DNA of 64,000 nucleotides. Origin: Gammaproteobacteria bacterium (GTDB lineage Bacteria; Pseudomonadota; Gammaproteobacteria; Steroidobacterales; XN24). The notes under the pieces were generated by a model that ran no database searches, was not told the origin of the DNA, and saw only the letters and a list, made by a program, of their open reading frames with translations. Position 1 is the first letter of the stretch; each line of letters starts with the position of its first letter. Below, in pieces: positions 1 to 12,891 of this stretch. A program made the position numbers and the translations under genes. The stretch lies in the NCBI GenBank assembly GCA_024640085.1, contig JAHEFR010000008.1, positions 53,771-117,770 of the forward strand, in the 5' to 3' direction.

Positions 1-2
1 AA

Positions 3-356
3 GACTCGGTGGCGACCGATCCCCGCATCGATGTCCTGCGGGGCAAGATGAAGGTCAAGGAAAACCCGCGCTTCACCCGGGACTACTACGATGCCGAAAA
101 GCGATATATCGGTAACGCGGTGCAAGTCTTCTTCAAAGACGGCAGCGCCACCTCCCGGGTGGAGGTGGAGTTCCCCATCGGGCACAGGAAACGCCGCGAG
201 GAAGGCATCCCCGTTCTGGTGAAGAAGTTCGAGAGCAGTCTGCAGGGCAAGCTGAGCCCGGTCCAGTTCGAGCGTCTGAAGAGCCTGTGCTCTGATCAGG
301 CTACCCTGGAGGCCACCCCCGTAGACCAGTTCATGGCGCTCCTGGTCAAGGCCTGA
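3..356 (+). CDS. prpD: 2-methylcitrate dehydratase, C-terminal part (5' truncated by the window)
   Basis: The reading frame is open from the first bases of the window, so the start lies upstream and only about 117 C-terminal residues are present. They match the end of the MmgE/PrpD family: the EKRYIGNAVQVFFKDGS segment, the IGHRKRREEGIPVL segment and a final ATPVDQFM stretch. PrpD dehydrates 2-methylcitrate to 2-methyl-cis-aconitate in the cytoplasmic methylcitrate cycle that oxidises propionyl-CoA. The rest of a prp operon would be expected upstream, outside the window. A GTG at 9 could be mistaken for the start, but family length (about 480 residues) rules that out. The assignment is firm at family level; the exact substrate is inferred. 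Confidence 0.85.
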   Translation, partial: DSVATDPRIDVLRGKMKVKENPRFTRDYYDAEKRYIGNAVQVFFKDGSATSRVEVEFPIGHRKRREEGIPVLVKKFESSLQGKLSPVQFERLKSLCSDQATLEATPVDQFMALLVKA

Positions 357-608
357 TCCGGCCGGTGGTGCGGGTCATAGCGTTGTCCTGACCGCCGGGA
401 GGCACTCCGGACTCCGTGATCCGGCGGGGGCCCACCGGTCATAGTTTTATAGCGTGTCATGGGGGTACGTGAACTCCTGGCACTTCCTCTGACCGGCAAA
501 ACAACCTGAGAAACCGAACACCGGCACCGATCCTGTCAACCGCCAGGGCCGCCGGGCGTTGTAGTCATTGAGCTTCAAGGATTCGGGCGGTTGCCCCGGA
601 GGAACGAA

Positions 609-1109
609 ATGAGACGATACCTTGTCACGCTGGCGGCGGCCGCATTGGCCATGGGCGCACAGTTCGTCAACGCGCAGGAGGCGGATAGCCAGGACACCAA
701 CCAGGCCACCGAGGTCCAGCAGACTCAGCGCATGCGAGCCCGGATTCAGGACCCCACCCTGACGATGGAGGAACGCCAGGCAATGCGCGAGCGTTGGGCG
801 GCGATGACGCCAGAGGAACGCGAAGCCGTCCGTACCCAGAAGCGGGAGCGTTGGGAGGCCATGAGCCCGGAAGAGCAAGCCCGGGTGACCGAACAGATGC
901 AGGCCCGCCGTGAGGAGCGCCGGCAGCAATGGCAGAGCCTCAGTCCGGAGGAGCGCCAGCAGATACGGGAAGAGCATCAGCAGCGCTGGCAGTCCATGAC
1001 GCCGGAGGAGCAGGCACAGGCCCGCGATCGGCGGAACAAAAGGCAGCATCTGCACGACGGCAGCGGAGCCGGCCGGCAGGGCGGCGGAGGTCGTGGCGGC
1101 AGCCGCTAG
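609..1109 (+). CDS. DUF3106-like periplasmic protein with PEER/PEEQ helical repeats
   Basis: A protein of 166 residues with an N-terminal signal peptide (MRRYLVTLAAAALAMGAQ, cleavage probably after FVNA). The mature part is almost wholly charged helix. It repeats a unit of the type W-x-x-M-(T/S)-P-E-E-(R/Q), seen around WAAMTPEER, WEAMSPEEQ, WQSLSPEER and WQSMTPEEQ, and ends in a Gly/Arg-rich tail. This is the pattern of DUF3106 proteins, exported proteins of unknown role. The ATG at 609 is chosen because it follows a CGGAGGA ribosome site at 597-603 and places the signal peptide at the N-terminus; an upstream TTG at 591 does not. A strong terminator follows, so it is a single-gene unit separate from rsmG. 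Function is not known. Confidence 0.7.
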   Translation: MRRYLVTLAAAALAMGAQFVNAQEADSQDTNQATEVQQTQRMRARIQDPTLTMEERQAMRERWAAMTPEEREAVRTQKRERWEAMSPEEQARVTEQMQARREERRQQWQSLSPEERQQIREEHQQRWQSMTPEEQAQARDRRNKRQHLHDGSGAGRQGGGGRGGSR

Positions 1110-1154
1110 CCCGGCGACACTTTCACAGTGGACATCCTCCCCGCACCGGGGATT

Positions 1155-1185
1155 GGCCGCGGCTCGCGAGGGTCGCGGCCTTTTT
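1155..1185 (+). terminator. Rho-independent terminator after the DUF3106 gene
   Basis: A seven-pair GC stem (1155-1161 with 1174-1180) and a 12-base loop are followed directly by five T. It ends the upstream unit and insulates rsmG-parAB. Confidence 0.75.
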
Positions 1186-1247
1186 CTGCCGTGACCGGCA
1201 CTGTACGTCGAAGCGGTATACTCCGCGGCCCCGATGGAGGAGCGTTT

Positions 1248-1901
1248 TTGTTGGCTGGCACGGTGCCGAGAACGGAGCTGGAGAGAGGGCTCGCCGTCCT
1301 GGGTCATGACCTGTCCGCATCCCAGGTCGACGCGTTGGTAGAGTTCCTGGCTCTGCTGGCGAAGTGGAACAGGACCTACAAGCTGACGGCTGTCACCGAG
1401 CCGTCCGATATGGTGTCCCGTCACCTGCTGGACAGCCTGAGCGCGTTGCCGGCCCTTACGGGGAACCGGATCGTGGACGTGGGTTCCGGACCGGGGCTCC
1501 CCGGGATCCCGCTGGCGGTTGCACGACCGGGACTCGAATTTCTCCTGCTGGACAGCAATGGCAAGAAGACCCGGTTCATGACCCACGCCATCGGCAAACT
1601 CGGCATTGGCAATGCGCGGGTGGTGAAGGCCCGCGTCGAGGACTATCCCGGGGACGAAGGCTTTGATACCGTCCTCAGTCGCGCCTTCGCCAGCCTGCCG
1701 GAATTCGTCCGTCTCGCGGGCCACCTGTGCGCACCGTCGGGGAGGCTGGTGGCCATGAAGGGTCGGCTGCAACGGGAGGAGCTGACGGGGCTGCCGGAGG
1801 GCTGGCGGATCGCCGGGAAGCACAAGCTCGCCGTGCCCGGGACAGACGCGGAACGCCACCTGGTCGTGATAGGCCGGGGACCGGAACCTAGAGATCGATG
1901 A
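1248..1901 (+). CDS. rsmG: 16S rRNA (guanine527-N7)-methyltransferase
   Basis: RsmG (GidB) methylates N7 of G527 in 16S rRNA with S-adenosylmethionine; its loss gives low-level streptomycin resistance. The protein has about 217 residues, usual for the family. The SAM-binding motif VDVGSGPGLPG and the following IPLA and LLDSNGKK segments are the family signature. No ATG fits the N-terminus. TTG at 1248 is taken as start because GGAGG at 1236-1240 lies seven bases upstream; TTG 1251 and GTG 1263 are alternatives. The 3' end overlaps the parA start (ATGA). The rsmG-parA-parB order is conserved near the origin in many Gammaproteobacteria, although the usual mnmG neighbour is missing upstream. Confidence 0.92.
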   Translation: MLAGTVPRTELERGLAVLGHDLSASQVDALVEFLALLAKWNRTYKLTAVTEPSDMVSRHLLDSLSALPALTGNRIVDVGSGPGLPGIPLAVARPGLEFLLLDSNGKKTRFMTHAIGKLGIGNARVVKARVEDYPGDEGFDTVLSRAFASLPEFVRLAGHLCAPSGRLVAMKGRLQREELTGLPEGWRIAGKHKLAVPGTDAERHLVVIGRGPEPRDR

Positions 1902-2683
1902 CCAGGATAATCGCCGTAGCCAATCAGAAGGGCGGGGTGGGCAAGACCACCACCGCCGTGAATCTCGCCGCATCCCTGGCAGCGAACGAACGGCGGGTGC
2001 TGATGGTGGACCTGGATCCCCAGGGCAATGCCACCATGGGCTGTGGCATCGACAAGAACGACCTGGAGGTGTCCGCCCTGGACGTCCTCATGGGCGATGC
2101 GGAGGCGAAAGGGACGATCCTGAAATCCGGGCAGGGGGACTTCGACCTCATCCCGGCCAACGCCGATCTCACGGCGGCGGAGGTGAGGCTCCTGAACGAA
2201 TTCGGACGGGAGACCCGTCTGCATTCCGCCCTCGAGCCCCTGGCGGGCGACTATGACTACATCCTCATCGACTGCCCGCCGTCGATCAACATGCTGACGG
2301 TGAACGCCCTCACCGCGGCCACCGGTGTGCTGATCCCGATGCAGTGCGAGTACTACGCCCTGGAGGGCCTGTCGTCGCTACTGTCGACGGTCGAGCAGAT
2401 CCGGGACGCCGTGAACCCAGCCCTCCAGCTCGAAGGGCTCCTCCGGACGATGTTCGATCCCCGCAACAACCTGGCCAACGAGGTCTCGAGCCAGCTCATC
2501 ATGCATTTCGGCAGCAAGGTCTACCGGACCGTGATCCCTCGCAACGTGCGCCTGGCGGAGGCGCCGAGTTTCGGACTGCCCGCCATGTACCACGACAAGT
2601 ATTCCCGGGGCGCACTGGCCTACTTGGCCCTGGCCGGCGAAATCATCCGGCGGGAGGAGCAGACGGCGCCGGGTGCCGGCTGA
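1898..2683 (+). CDS. parA: chromosome partitioning ATPase ParA (Soj)
   Basis: A ParA/MinD-type ATPase of 261 residues that, with ParB, segregates the replication-origin region by cycling on the nucleoid. The deviant Walker A KGGVGKTT lies at residues 11-18. A Walker A' VDLDPQGNAT follows, and Walker B is the ILIDCPPS segment. The absence of an N-terminal helix-turn-helix marks it as the chromosomal Soj type, not the plasmid type that autoregulates through a DNA-binding domain. The start overlaps the rsmG stop, so translation is probably coupled. parB begins 53 bases downstream. Confidence 0.96.
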   Translation: MTRIIAVANQKGGVGKTTTAVNLAASLAANERRVLMVDLDPQGNATMGCGIDKNDLEVSALDVLMGDAEAKGTILKSGQGDFDLIPANADLTAAEVRLLNEFGRETRLHSALEPLAGDYDYILIDCPPSINMLTVNALTAATGVLIPMQCEYYALEGLSSLLSTVEQIRDAVNPALQLEGLLRTMFDPRNNLANEVSSQLIMHFGSKVYRTVIPRNVRLAEAPSFGLPAMYHDKYSRGALAYLALAGEIIRREEQTAPGAG

Positions 2684-2736
2684 GCTCTGTTACACTTTCC
2701 CGCCTCCCAGGGGCATTACTTCGAGAGAGACGAACG

Positions 2737-3615
2737 ATGGCCGCCAAGCGCCGAACACTTGGGCGGGGGCTCGACGCCCTCCTGAGCACGCCCCGCGCCC
2801 AGAGGGCCCCCGGGGACGATTCGGCGCCGGTCGGGGAGACGCTCCGCAGGGTACCGGTGGACTTGCTCCGGAGGGGGCGTTTTCAGCCACGCCAGGACAT
2901 GCGCCCCGAATCCCTCGAGGAGCTGGCCAGCTCCATCCGTGCCCAGGGCGTGGTCCAGCCTATCGTCGTCCGACCCCTCCCGGATGAGGCTGGCTTCGAG
3001 ATCATCGCCGGCGAACGGCGCTGGCGCGCCGCCCAGCTTGCCGGCCTGGAGGAGATCCCGGCGGTGATCCGGGACGTGCCCGACGAGGCCGCCGTGGCGA
3101 TGTCGCTGATCGAAAATATCCAGCGGGAGAACCTCAATCCCCTGGAGGAAGCCCGTGCGCTGGAAAGGTTGATCGAGGAATTCGGAATGACCCACCAGCG
3201 GGCCGCCGAGGCTGTCGGGCGATCCCGGGCCGCGGTTACCAACCTGCTGCGGCTCCTCGATCTCGGCGAGGAGGTCAAGGTGATGGTGGAACGGCGGGAA
3301 CTGGAGATGGGACACGCCCGGGCCCTGCTCGGACTGACCGATGCCGCCGCCCAGCTGGCGGCGGCACGGAAGGTAGCCTCCGCCGGCCTGTCGGTCCGGG
3401 AGACCGAGCGCCTGGTGAAGCGCCTGGTCCTCCCAGGCAAAAGCCCCGGCACCCCCAGACAGCCGGACCCGGATGTGGCTCGCCTGGAGAACGAACTGGG
3501 CGAGCGGCTAGGCGCCAGCGTGGTCCTGCGGCAGTCTGGCAAGGGCCGGGGCCAGGTCGTGATCCGCTACAACAGCCTCGATGAACTAGAGGGCATCCTC
3601 GCCCATATTCGCTGA
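2737..3615 (+). CDS. parB: chromosome partitioning protein ParB (Spo0J)
   Basis: ParB binds parS sites as a CTP-dependent sliding clamp and works with ParA in origin segregation. The protein has 292 residues. The N-terminal LGRGLDALL motif, which contacts ParA, is at residues 8-16. The CTP-binding ParB/sulfiredoxin domain follows with the arginine box GERRWRAA and the ENIQRENLNPLEEA motif. Then come a helix-turn-helix (RAAEAVGRSRAAVTNLLRLL) and a C-terminal dimerisation domain. The ATG at 2737 is chosen because the conserved N-terminus begins there; the open frame extends upstream only by overlap with parA. I looked for consensus parS palindromes near the gene and saw none in this window. Confidence 0.96.
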   Translation: MAAKRRTLGRGLDALLSTPRAQRAPGDDSAPVGETLRRVPVDLLRRGRFQPRQDMRPESLEELASSIRAQGVVQPIVVRPLPDEAGFEIIAGERRWRAAQLAGLEEIPAVIRDVPDEAAVAMSLIENIQRENLNPLEEARALERLIEEFGMTHQRAAEAVGRSRAAVTNLLRLLDLGEEVKVMVERRELEMGHARALLGLTDAAAQLAAARKVASAGLSVRETERLVKRLVLPGKSPGTPRQPDPDVARLENELGERLGASVVLRQSGKGRGQVVIRYNSLDELEGILAHIR

Positions 3616-3624
3616 CCGGTTGCG

Positions 3625-3654
3625 TTGCACTGCCGAAACGCCAGCCCGTATAAT
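3625..3654 (+). promoter_or_regulatory. sigma70-like promoter for the atp operon
   Basis: A perfect TATAAT at 3649-3654 lies 18 bases after TTGCAC at 3625-3630, about 110 bases before atpI. It is the best promoter candidate between parB and the ATP synthase genes. The -35 box is only a half match. Confidence 0.6.
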
Positions 3655-3761
3655 AATGGGGCTATGGCTGGCGTCGGCTGATGTCGCGATCCAGCCGGGA
3701 CGCCACCCGACGCCTTGAGGGGCGAAAGTGGCGTTTTTAATTGCCAGGGGATACCGGCACA

Positions 3762-4166
3762 GTGGGCGTTTCGCCTGAGAACAATCCCTTGCCGGCCATG
3801 TTCAGGATCCTGCTGGCCCAGTTGGGCGTGGGGCTGGCGGTGGCCGCCGCGGGGCAGGTCTGGGCAGGAACGGTCGCCGCTTATTCGGCGCTCCTGGGCG
3901 GTCTGATCTGTGTGGTGCCGAATTCGTTTCTGGCGCTACGTATGTTCGCCGGGAGCCTGATGGGGGATCCCCGTCGCGCATTGACCGCGACCTACGTCGG
4001 GGCCGCCGGCAAATGGTTGCTGACGGCGGCGTTGTTCGCGGTGGTATTCATGCTGGTCCGGCCCCTCAGGCCGGGGTGGCTTTTCGCCGGATTCCTGGCG
4101 TCCCAGGGGATCGTGCTGATCTCCCTGGTGTCGTCCCGGTTTTCGGGCCAATCGATGACGAGTTGA
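3762..4166 (+). CDS. atpI: ATP synthase protein I
   Basis: A small hydrophobic protein (134 residues from GTG 3762) with four predicted membrane segments, at the first position of the atp operon as in most proteobacteria. AtpI helps assemble the c-ring and may take part in Mg2+ transport; it is not part of the finished enzyme. The family features visible are a glycine-rich first helix (LLAQLGVGLAVAAAGQVWAG), the GGLICVVPNSFLALRMF segment and a final pair of helices. The start is uncertain. GTG 3762 has a GGGGA site ten bases upstream and gives the usual length. TTG 3741 and ATG 3798 are possible. Confidence 0.8.
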   Translation: MGVSPENNPLPAMFRILLAQLGVGLAVAAAGQVWAGTVAAYSALLGGLICVVPNSFLALRMFAGSLMGDPRRALTATYVGAAGKWLLTAALFAVVFMLVRPLRPGWLFAGFLASQGIVLISLVSSRFSGQSMTS

Positions 4167-4985
<819 letters not shown>

Positions 4986-5000
4986 GCAACGGACCCTTAG

Positions 5001-5297
<297 letters not shown>

Positions 5298-5343
5298 CCG
5301 CGGGATCGCCTTCCACTGACACCGATCCGCTAGGAGGTCCAAA

Positions 5344-5814
5344 GTGGATTTCAACATGACCTTGTTGGGTCAGACGATCGCCATGATCGTGTTCGTCTGG
5401 TTCTGCATGAGGTACATCTGGCCGCCGCTGGTCGGCGCCCTGGATGAGCGACGCAAGCAGATCGCCGATGGCCTTGCCGCGGCGGAGGACGGCCGCAAGG
5501 CACTCGAGGATGCCCAGGCCCGCTTCGAGGAGACCGTGCGCGAGTCCCGCGAGAAGGCGGCGGAGATCATCCAGCAGGCCGAGAAGCGTGCCCGCGAGAT
5601 CGTCGATGAGGCGAGGACGGACGCCATCTCAGAAGGGGAGCGGCTGATCACCCAGGCCAAGGCCGAGATCTCCCAGGAAGCCAGCCGTGCCAAGGACGCC
5701 CTTCGGGGCGAGGTTGCCGCTATCGCAGTCAGCGGGGCCCGACAGCTGCTGGAGCGGGAGATCGATCCCGCTACCCACCAGCAGTTGCTGGCCAAACTCG
5801 CTTCCGAGCTCTGA
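5344..5814 (+). CDS. atpF: F1Fo ATP synthase subunit b
   Basis: Subunit b is the peripheral stalk that holds F1 still against rotation. The protein has 156 residues: one N-terminal membrane helix (LLGQTIAMIVFVWFCMRYIW) followed by a long charged coiled coil with many Ala, Glu, Arg and Lys. The start is a GTG preceded by a full AGGAGGT ribosome site (5332-5338, five bases upstream), which compensates for the rare start codon. A single copy is present, so the stalk is a b2 homodimer rather than the b/b' pair of photosynthetic bacteria. Confidence 0.96.
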   Translation: MDFNMTLLGQTIAMIVFVWFCMRYIWPPLVGALDERRKQIADGLAAAEDGRKALEDAQARFEETVRESREKAAEIIQQAEKRAREIVDEARTDAISEGERLITQAKAEISQEASRAKDALRGEVAAIAVSGARQLLEREIDPATHQQLLAKLASEL

Positions 5815-5829
5815 AGGCGGGACTGACCC

Positions 5830-6366
5830 ATGTCCGACCACACTATCGTCGCACGACCCTACGCCAAGGCTGTCTTCGAGATTGCACGCGCCCAGAACTC
5901 GCTTTCCCAGTGGGCAGAGGCTCTCGCCCTCGCTTCCAGCGTCGTCGAGGACGAGGGGTTCAACGACCTCCTGTTCAGACCGGACGCGGACCCGCAGGCC
6001 CTGGCCGATCTCGTGATCGATATCTGTGGCGAGCGTGCAGGCGAGTTGCAGCAGAACCTGATCCGGCTGCTGGCCGGGAACGGCCGCCTCACCTGCCTGC
6101 CGTGGATCGCGGCGGAATACGTACGCCTCAGAGACGAGTACGAGAACGTGGCCGACGTGGAAGTCCTGTCGGCGGTGCCGCTCTCCGAGGAACAGAAAGA
6201 ACAGTTTGCCGGGGCGATGAAGAAACGTCTCGGCAAGGACGTCCGGCTGAGCTGCGATATCGATGCCTCCCTCCTGGGTGGCGCGATCCTGCGGTCCGGA
6301 GACATCGTCATCGACGGCTCCCTTCGCGGTCGGCTAGACCGGCTTGCTGGCGCCTTGACTCACTGA
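5830..6366 (+). CDS. atpH: F1Fo ATP synthase subunit delta
   Basis: The delta subunit (178 residues) sits on top of F1 and joins it to the b-subunit stalk. The N-terminal helical domain begins with the family motif VARPYAKAVFEIA. The C-terminal part has the characteristic LGKDVRLSCDIDASLLGGAI segment followed by a short GSLRGRLDRLAGAL ending. It lies 15 bases after atpF and 12 bases before atpA. Confidence 0.96.
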   Translation: MSDHTIVARPYAKAVFEIARAQNSLSQWAEALALASSVVEDEGFNDLLFRPDADPQALADLVIDICGERAGELQQNLIRLLAGNGRLTCLPWIAAEYVRLRDEYENVADVEVLSAVPLSEEQKEQFAGAMKKRLGKDVRLSCDIDASLLGGAILRSGDIVIDGSLRGRLDRLAGALTH

Positions 6367-6378
6367 GAGGAACATTAA

Positions 6379-7920
<1,542 letters not shown>

Positions 7921-7933
7921 TCCGGAGACGTAA

Positions 7934-8797
7934 ATGGCCGTCGGCAAGGAAATCCGCTCGCAGATCACGAGCATCAAGAACACGCAGAAGATCACCAAGG
8001 CCATGGAGATGGTCGCGGCGAGCAAGATGCGCAAGGCTCAGGACCGGATGGAAGCATCCCGGCCCTATGCCGAGCAGATCCGCACGGTGATCGGCCACCT
8101 GCGCATGGCCAACCCGGATAAGCGGGTGGCGCTGCTGCAGGAGCGCCCCGACATCAAGCGGGTCGGCTACATTGTCATCTCGACGGACCGCGGTCTGTGC
8201 GGCGGCCTGAACGCCAACATGTTCAGGATGATGCTCGGCGAGATCCGCGAGTGGCAAAGCAAGGACGTGGAAGTGGATCTCTGCGTCATGGGCCGCAAGG
8301 CGCGCCAGTTCTTCCGCCGGATCAACGTGAACATCGTCGCGGCAGTGACCGACCTCGGCGACGTGCCCCACGTGCGTGACCTGATCGGCACCATCCAGGT
8401 GATGCTCGACAGCTTCAGCGAGAAGACGGTGGACCGGGTGTTCATCGTCTACAACTCCTTCGTCAACACCATGAGCCAGAAGCCCACGGTGCGGACCCTG
8501 ATGCCGGTGGAGACGCCGGACGCGGACGAACTCCAGGCGCAGTGGGATTACATCTACGAGCCGGACGCCGCCGAGCTGTTGCCGGGCGTTCTGGCCCGCT
8601 ACATCGAGTCCCAGGTCTACCGGGCGGCGGTGGAAAACGTAGCCTGCGAGATGGCGGCGCGGATGGTCGCCATGAAGAGCGCAACAGACAACGCCGGCAA
8701 GCTGATCGACGGCTTGCAGCTGGCCTACAACAAGGCACGCCAGGCGGCGATTACACAGGAGCTGTCCGAGATCGTCGGCGGCGCGGCGGCGGTCTGA
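7934..8797 (+). CDS. atpG: F1Fo ATP synthase subunit gamma
   Basis: The gamma subunit is the rotating central shaft that couples the c-ring to catalysis. At 287 residues it equals the usual gammaproteobacterial length. The N-terminal coiled-coil strand is [20 protein letters not shown], with the [11 protein letters not shown] motif after it. The central Rossmann-like domain has [12 protein letters not shown]. The C-terminal strand ends [12 protein letters not shown] and [19 protein letters not shown]. It is separated from atpA by 13 bases. Confidence 0.97.
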   Translation: MAVGKEIRSQITSIKNTQKITKAMEMVAASKMRKAQDRMEASRPYAEQIRTVIGHLRMANPDKRVALLQERPDIKRVGYIVISTDRGLCGGLNANMFRMMLGEIREWQSKDVEVDLCVMGRKARQFFRRINVNIVAAVTDLGDVPHVRDLIGTIQVMLDSFSEKTVDRVFIVYNSFVNTMSQKPTVRTLMPVETPDADELQAQWDYIYEPDAAELLPGVLARYIESQVYRAAVENVACEMAARMVAMKSATDNAGKLIDGLQLAYNKARQAAITQELSEIVGGAAAV

Positions 8798-10216
<1,419 letters not shown>

Positions 10217-10269
10217 TCCCGGCGACCGGCCCGTAGCCGCGGGCCGCCGCCAACCCGGGGAGTGAGAGC

Positions 10270-10710
10270 ATGAGCACAATCCACGTCGACATCGTCAGCG
10301 CCGAGGGCGAGATCTACAGCGGCGAGGCCTCCATGGTCTTTGCGCCCGCCCAGATGGGCGAGGTCGGTATCGCTCCCCACCATGCGCCACTGCTCACCGG
10401 GCTGAAGCCGGGCGGCGTCCGGGTACAGCCGGCCGTCGAGGGCAACGAGAAGGCTACGGAGCTTTATTTCTACGTCTCCGGCGGCATCCTCGAAGTCCAG
10501 CCGAAGAAGATCACTGTTCTCGCCGATACCGCTATGCGCGCCAAGGACCTGGACGGCGCCGCGGCGGAAGAGGCACGCCAGCGTGCCGAGGAGATGCTCA
10601 AGGAACGCACCAGCGCGGTCGAAGTGGCCACGGCCCAGGCCGAGCTGGCTGCCGCGGCCGCCCAGCTTCACCTGCTGGAGAAGATCCGGAAGGCCGCCAA
10701 GGGCGGCTGA
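10270..10710 (+). CDS. atpC: F1Fo ATP synthase subunit epsilon
   Basis: Epsilon (146 residues) binds the foot of gamma and restrains ATP hydrolysis. The N-terminal beta sandwich has the family segments VDIVSAEGEIYSGEA and IAPHHAPLLTGLKPG. The C-terminal part is a helical hairpin (EEARQRAEEMLKERTSA and after). It is the last gene of the operon. No clear intrinsic terminator was found after it. Confidence 0.96.
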   Translation: MSTIHVDIVSAEGEIYSGEASMVFAPAQMGEVGIAPHHAPLLTGLKPGGVRVQPAVEGNEKATELYFYVSGGILEVQPKKITVLADTAMRAKDLDGAAAEEARQRAEEMLKERTSAVEVATAQAELAAAAAQLHLLEKIRKAAKGG

Positions 10711-11148
10711 TCCCTCCGATCCGGTTCGATCGAGTCGAGGCCGCCGGGACGAAGTCGCCACGGACGCCGGCCCACATCGCATCCAATAACTGGAAGCAGT
10801 AGACGCACCGTAGACGCAGGCTGAATTCCACCCTTCGGCCAATCGCCTGACCCGGCCCCCTCGAATCCCTTCCGTACTAAGGCATGGACCTGTCCACGTT
10901 CCTCAGAACCGACTGAACGCGGTCGCCAGACAACTGAACGAGAGGCCACGAGAAACTCTAGACTTTGAAACGCCCGCCGAACGATTTGGCCAGTGTGTTG
11001 CGTCGATCGGTTGAAACCACAGCCGAAGGCAGACATTCGCCTGACGGTGCGTTTTGTCCGGAGCGGAACCTGTTACCGCCTTCCGGCAAGGTAGTATCAT
11101 CCCTGTTGACTTCTGCAGGGGCTCGGCAGCGGTGGATCTCACGATCAC
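10711..11148. other. 438-base intergenic region between atpC and a TPR gene
   Basis: No convincing reading frame or terminator is seen. From about 10990 to 11060 the sequence resembles a degenerate member of the extragenic repeat described at 13174 and 63373; its reverse strand reads like the commonly mispredicted MSAFG... peptide. The part just before 11149 should hold the promoter of the TPR gene, but no clear boxes were found. Confidence 0.5.
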
Positions 11149-12891
11149 ATGACGATTATTGCTGAACTCAAAAGGCGTAACGTCTTCCGCGTCGCTATCT
11201 ACTACGTGGCCCTGAGCTGGCTGCTGATGCAGGTAACCGATGTCCTCACTTCGCTTCTCCAGTTGCCGGACTGGACGGGGCGGCTGATCTTTTTTTTGCT
11301 GGTCGTCGGTTTTCCCGTCGCATTGTTCCTAGCGTGGGCATTTGAACTCACGCCACAGGGCTTGCGGCGCGAATCCGATTCCCTGCCGGACCGGGCCAGG
11401 ACTGGCAACTCACGCAGGAAATTGGATTATCTGCTCGTCGGCGTCGTCGTCCTGGTGGTGGGCGGATATGCGTGGAATCATTTCCGGCAGTCCGGGCCCG
11501 GACCAAATATCGTTGCGTCGGGGCAGATCCGTTCTGTCGTCGTTCTGCCGTTCGAAAACCTGATGAACGATCCTGATCAGGATTACTTTGTAGAGGGGAT
11601 GCACGACGCGTTGATCACCGAGCTATCAAAGATCGATGCGCTCCACGTTATCTCACGAACCACGGCCATGCGCTATGCGGGTGCCGAAAAGCCACTGCCG
11701 GAAATCGCGGGCGAACTGAATGTCGACGGGGCAATAGAAGGCTCCGTTCTGAGGGCGGGCAACGTCGTCAGGGTAACAACACAATTGATTGACGCCCGTA
11801 ATGACCGCCATATCTGGGCGGACAACTTTGACCGGGAACTTGGTGACATCCTGGCCTTGTACAACGAGGTGACACGGGAGATCGCGCGACAGGTCCGGGT
11901 CACGATCTCGCCAGATGAAAAGGCCAGCCTTGCAATATCGAGACGGGTCGATCCGGCTGCATATGAACTGTATCTGAAGGGTCGGTATCTGTGCGAAAAC
12001 TGGAGCCCTCAGGAAATGCGACAGGGTGCCGAAACCCTGCAGCACGCCATCGACCAGGCTCCTGCCTACGCCGTACCTCATGCGCAGCTCGCGATGTGCC
12101 TTGTGGATAGCGCCTTTTTTGAGTACGTGCAGCCGGATGAGATCGACTCTCGTGCCAGGGCGGCTGCGATGGAGGCTGTGCATCTGGATGATCGATTGGC
12201 CGAAGCCCATGTTGCGCTTGGCAGCGTGCACTACTATCTGGATTTCGACCCGGAACTGGCCGAGGTCGAATATCTCAGTGCACTGGAGCTGAACCGGAAC
12301 AGTGTCGACACTCTGTTGCGCCTGAGCTGGTTCTATGCTGAATCCGGCAGGTTCGACGAGGCGACCGAACCTACGCTGCGGGCTTTGAAACTCGACCCCC
12401 TTTCGACGGCTGTCAGAAACGCCATGGGTCAGGTGTACTACCTGAGTCGGGACTTCGACCTGGCGATCCGAAACTTCGACGACGCGCTGAATCTTGATCA
12501 AAGTGATCCGTCACTGCATTACTACCTTGGCCTGGCATACGAGCAGAAAGGGCAGTACGAAAAGGCCATTGGTCTGTTCGAGTCTGCGACGGAGCTTTCC
12601 GAACGCGCCCCCCTTTACCTGTCCGCGCTCGGCCATGCCTATGGGCAAGCTGGCATGCACGAACAATCGGTAGACGTTCTGGAGGAGCTCCAGCAGTCAG
12701 TGGATCCCTCACCGTTCAGTCTGGCCGTGGTTCACCTCGGCTTGGGTAACAATGAGGATGCGCTCGATTTGCTGTCCAAAGCGGTTGATGCGGGCAATTT
12801 CCAGGTGCTATATCTCAAGGCTGGGCCGCGGTTCGACGGACTGCGGGATGATGCCAGGTTCGCCGAGCTGTTGGCACGAATGGGCTGGTAA
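11149..12891 (+). CDS. membrane-anchored TPR protein with FlgO/TolB-N-like domain (copy 1)
   Basis: A protein of 580 residues beginning MTIIAELKRRNVFRVAIYY, the hallmark of a multi-copy proteobacterial family. Two membrane helices (about residues 15-66) are followed by a linker and a third helix (about 91-112). Next comes a domain with SVVVLPFENLMNDPDQDYF, LNVDGAIEGSVLRAGNVVRV and HIWADNFDREL, the module found in TPR-containing adenylate cyclases and FlgO-like proteins. The C-terminal half is tetratricopeptide repeats (for example LHYYLGLAYEQKGQYEKAIG). No cyclase, kinase or DNA-binding domain is present. The role is probably signalling or protein interaction at the inner membrane, but the substrate is unknown. 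Codon use looks more AT-rich than in the flanking atp genes, which hints at transfer. Paralogues lie at 20277 and 61618. Confidence 0.85.
   Translation: MTIIAELKRRNVFRVAIYYVALSWLLMQVTDVLTSLLQLPDWTGRLIFFLLVVGFPVALFLAWAFELTPQGLRRESDSLPDRARTGNSRRKLDYLLVGVVVLVVGGYAWNHFRQSGPGPNIVASGQIRSVVVLPFENLMNDPDQDYFVEGMHDALITELSKIDALHVISRTTAMRYAGAEKPLPEIAGELNVDGAIEGSVLRAGNVVRVTTQLIDARNDRHIWADNFDRELGDILALYNEVTREIARQVRVTISPDEKASLAISRRVDPAAYELYLKGRYLCENWSPQEMRQGAETLQHAIDQAPAYAVPHAQLAMCLVDSAFFEYVQPDEIDSRARAAAMEAVHLDDRLAEAHVALGSVHYYLDFDPELAEVEYLSALELNRNSVDTLLRLSWFYAESGRFDEATEPTLRALKLDPLSTAVRNAMGQVYYLSRDFDLAIRNFDDALNLDQSDPSLHYYLGLAYEQKGQYEKAIGLFESATELSERAPLYLSALGHAYGQAGMHEQSVDVLEELQQSVDPSPFSLAVVHLGLGNNEDALDLLSKAVDAGNFQVLYLKAGPRFDGLRDDARFAELLARMGW

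Noticed and set aside
447..1973. 508-residue open frame on the minus strand
   Set aside because: Runs opposite the DUF3106 gene and rsmG and has low-complexity Leu/Arg content from the repeats on the other strand.
1..4000. parS sites or a replication origin near parAB
   Set aside because: Searched by eye for the consensus parS palindrome, DnaA-box clusters and AT-rich unwinding DNA; none seen, so no origin is claimed.
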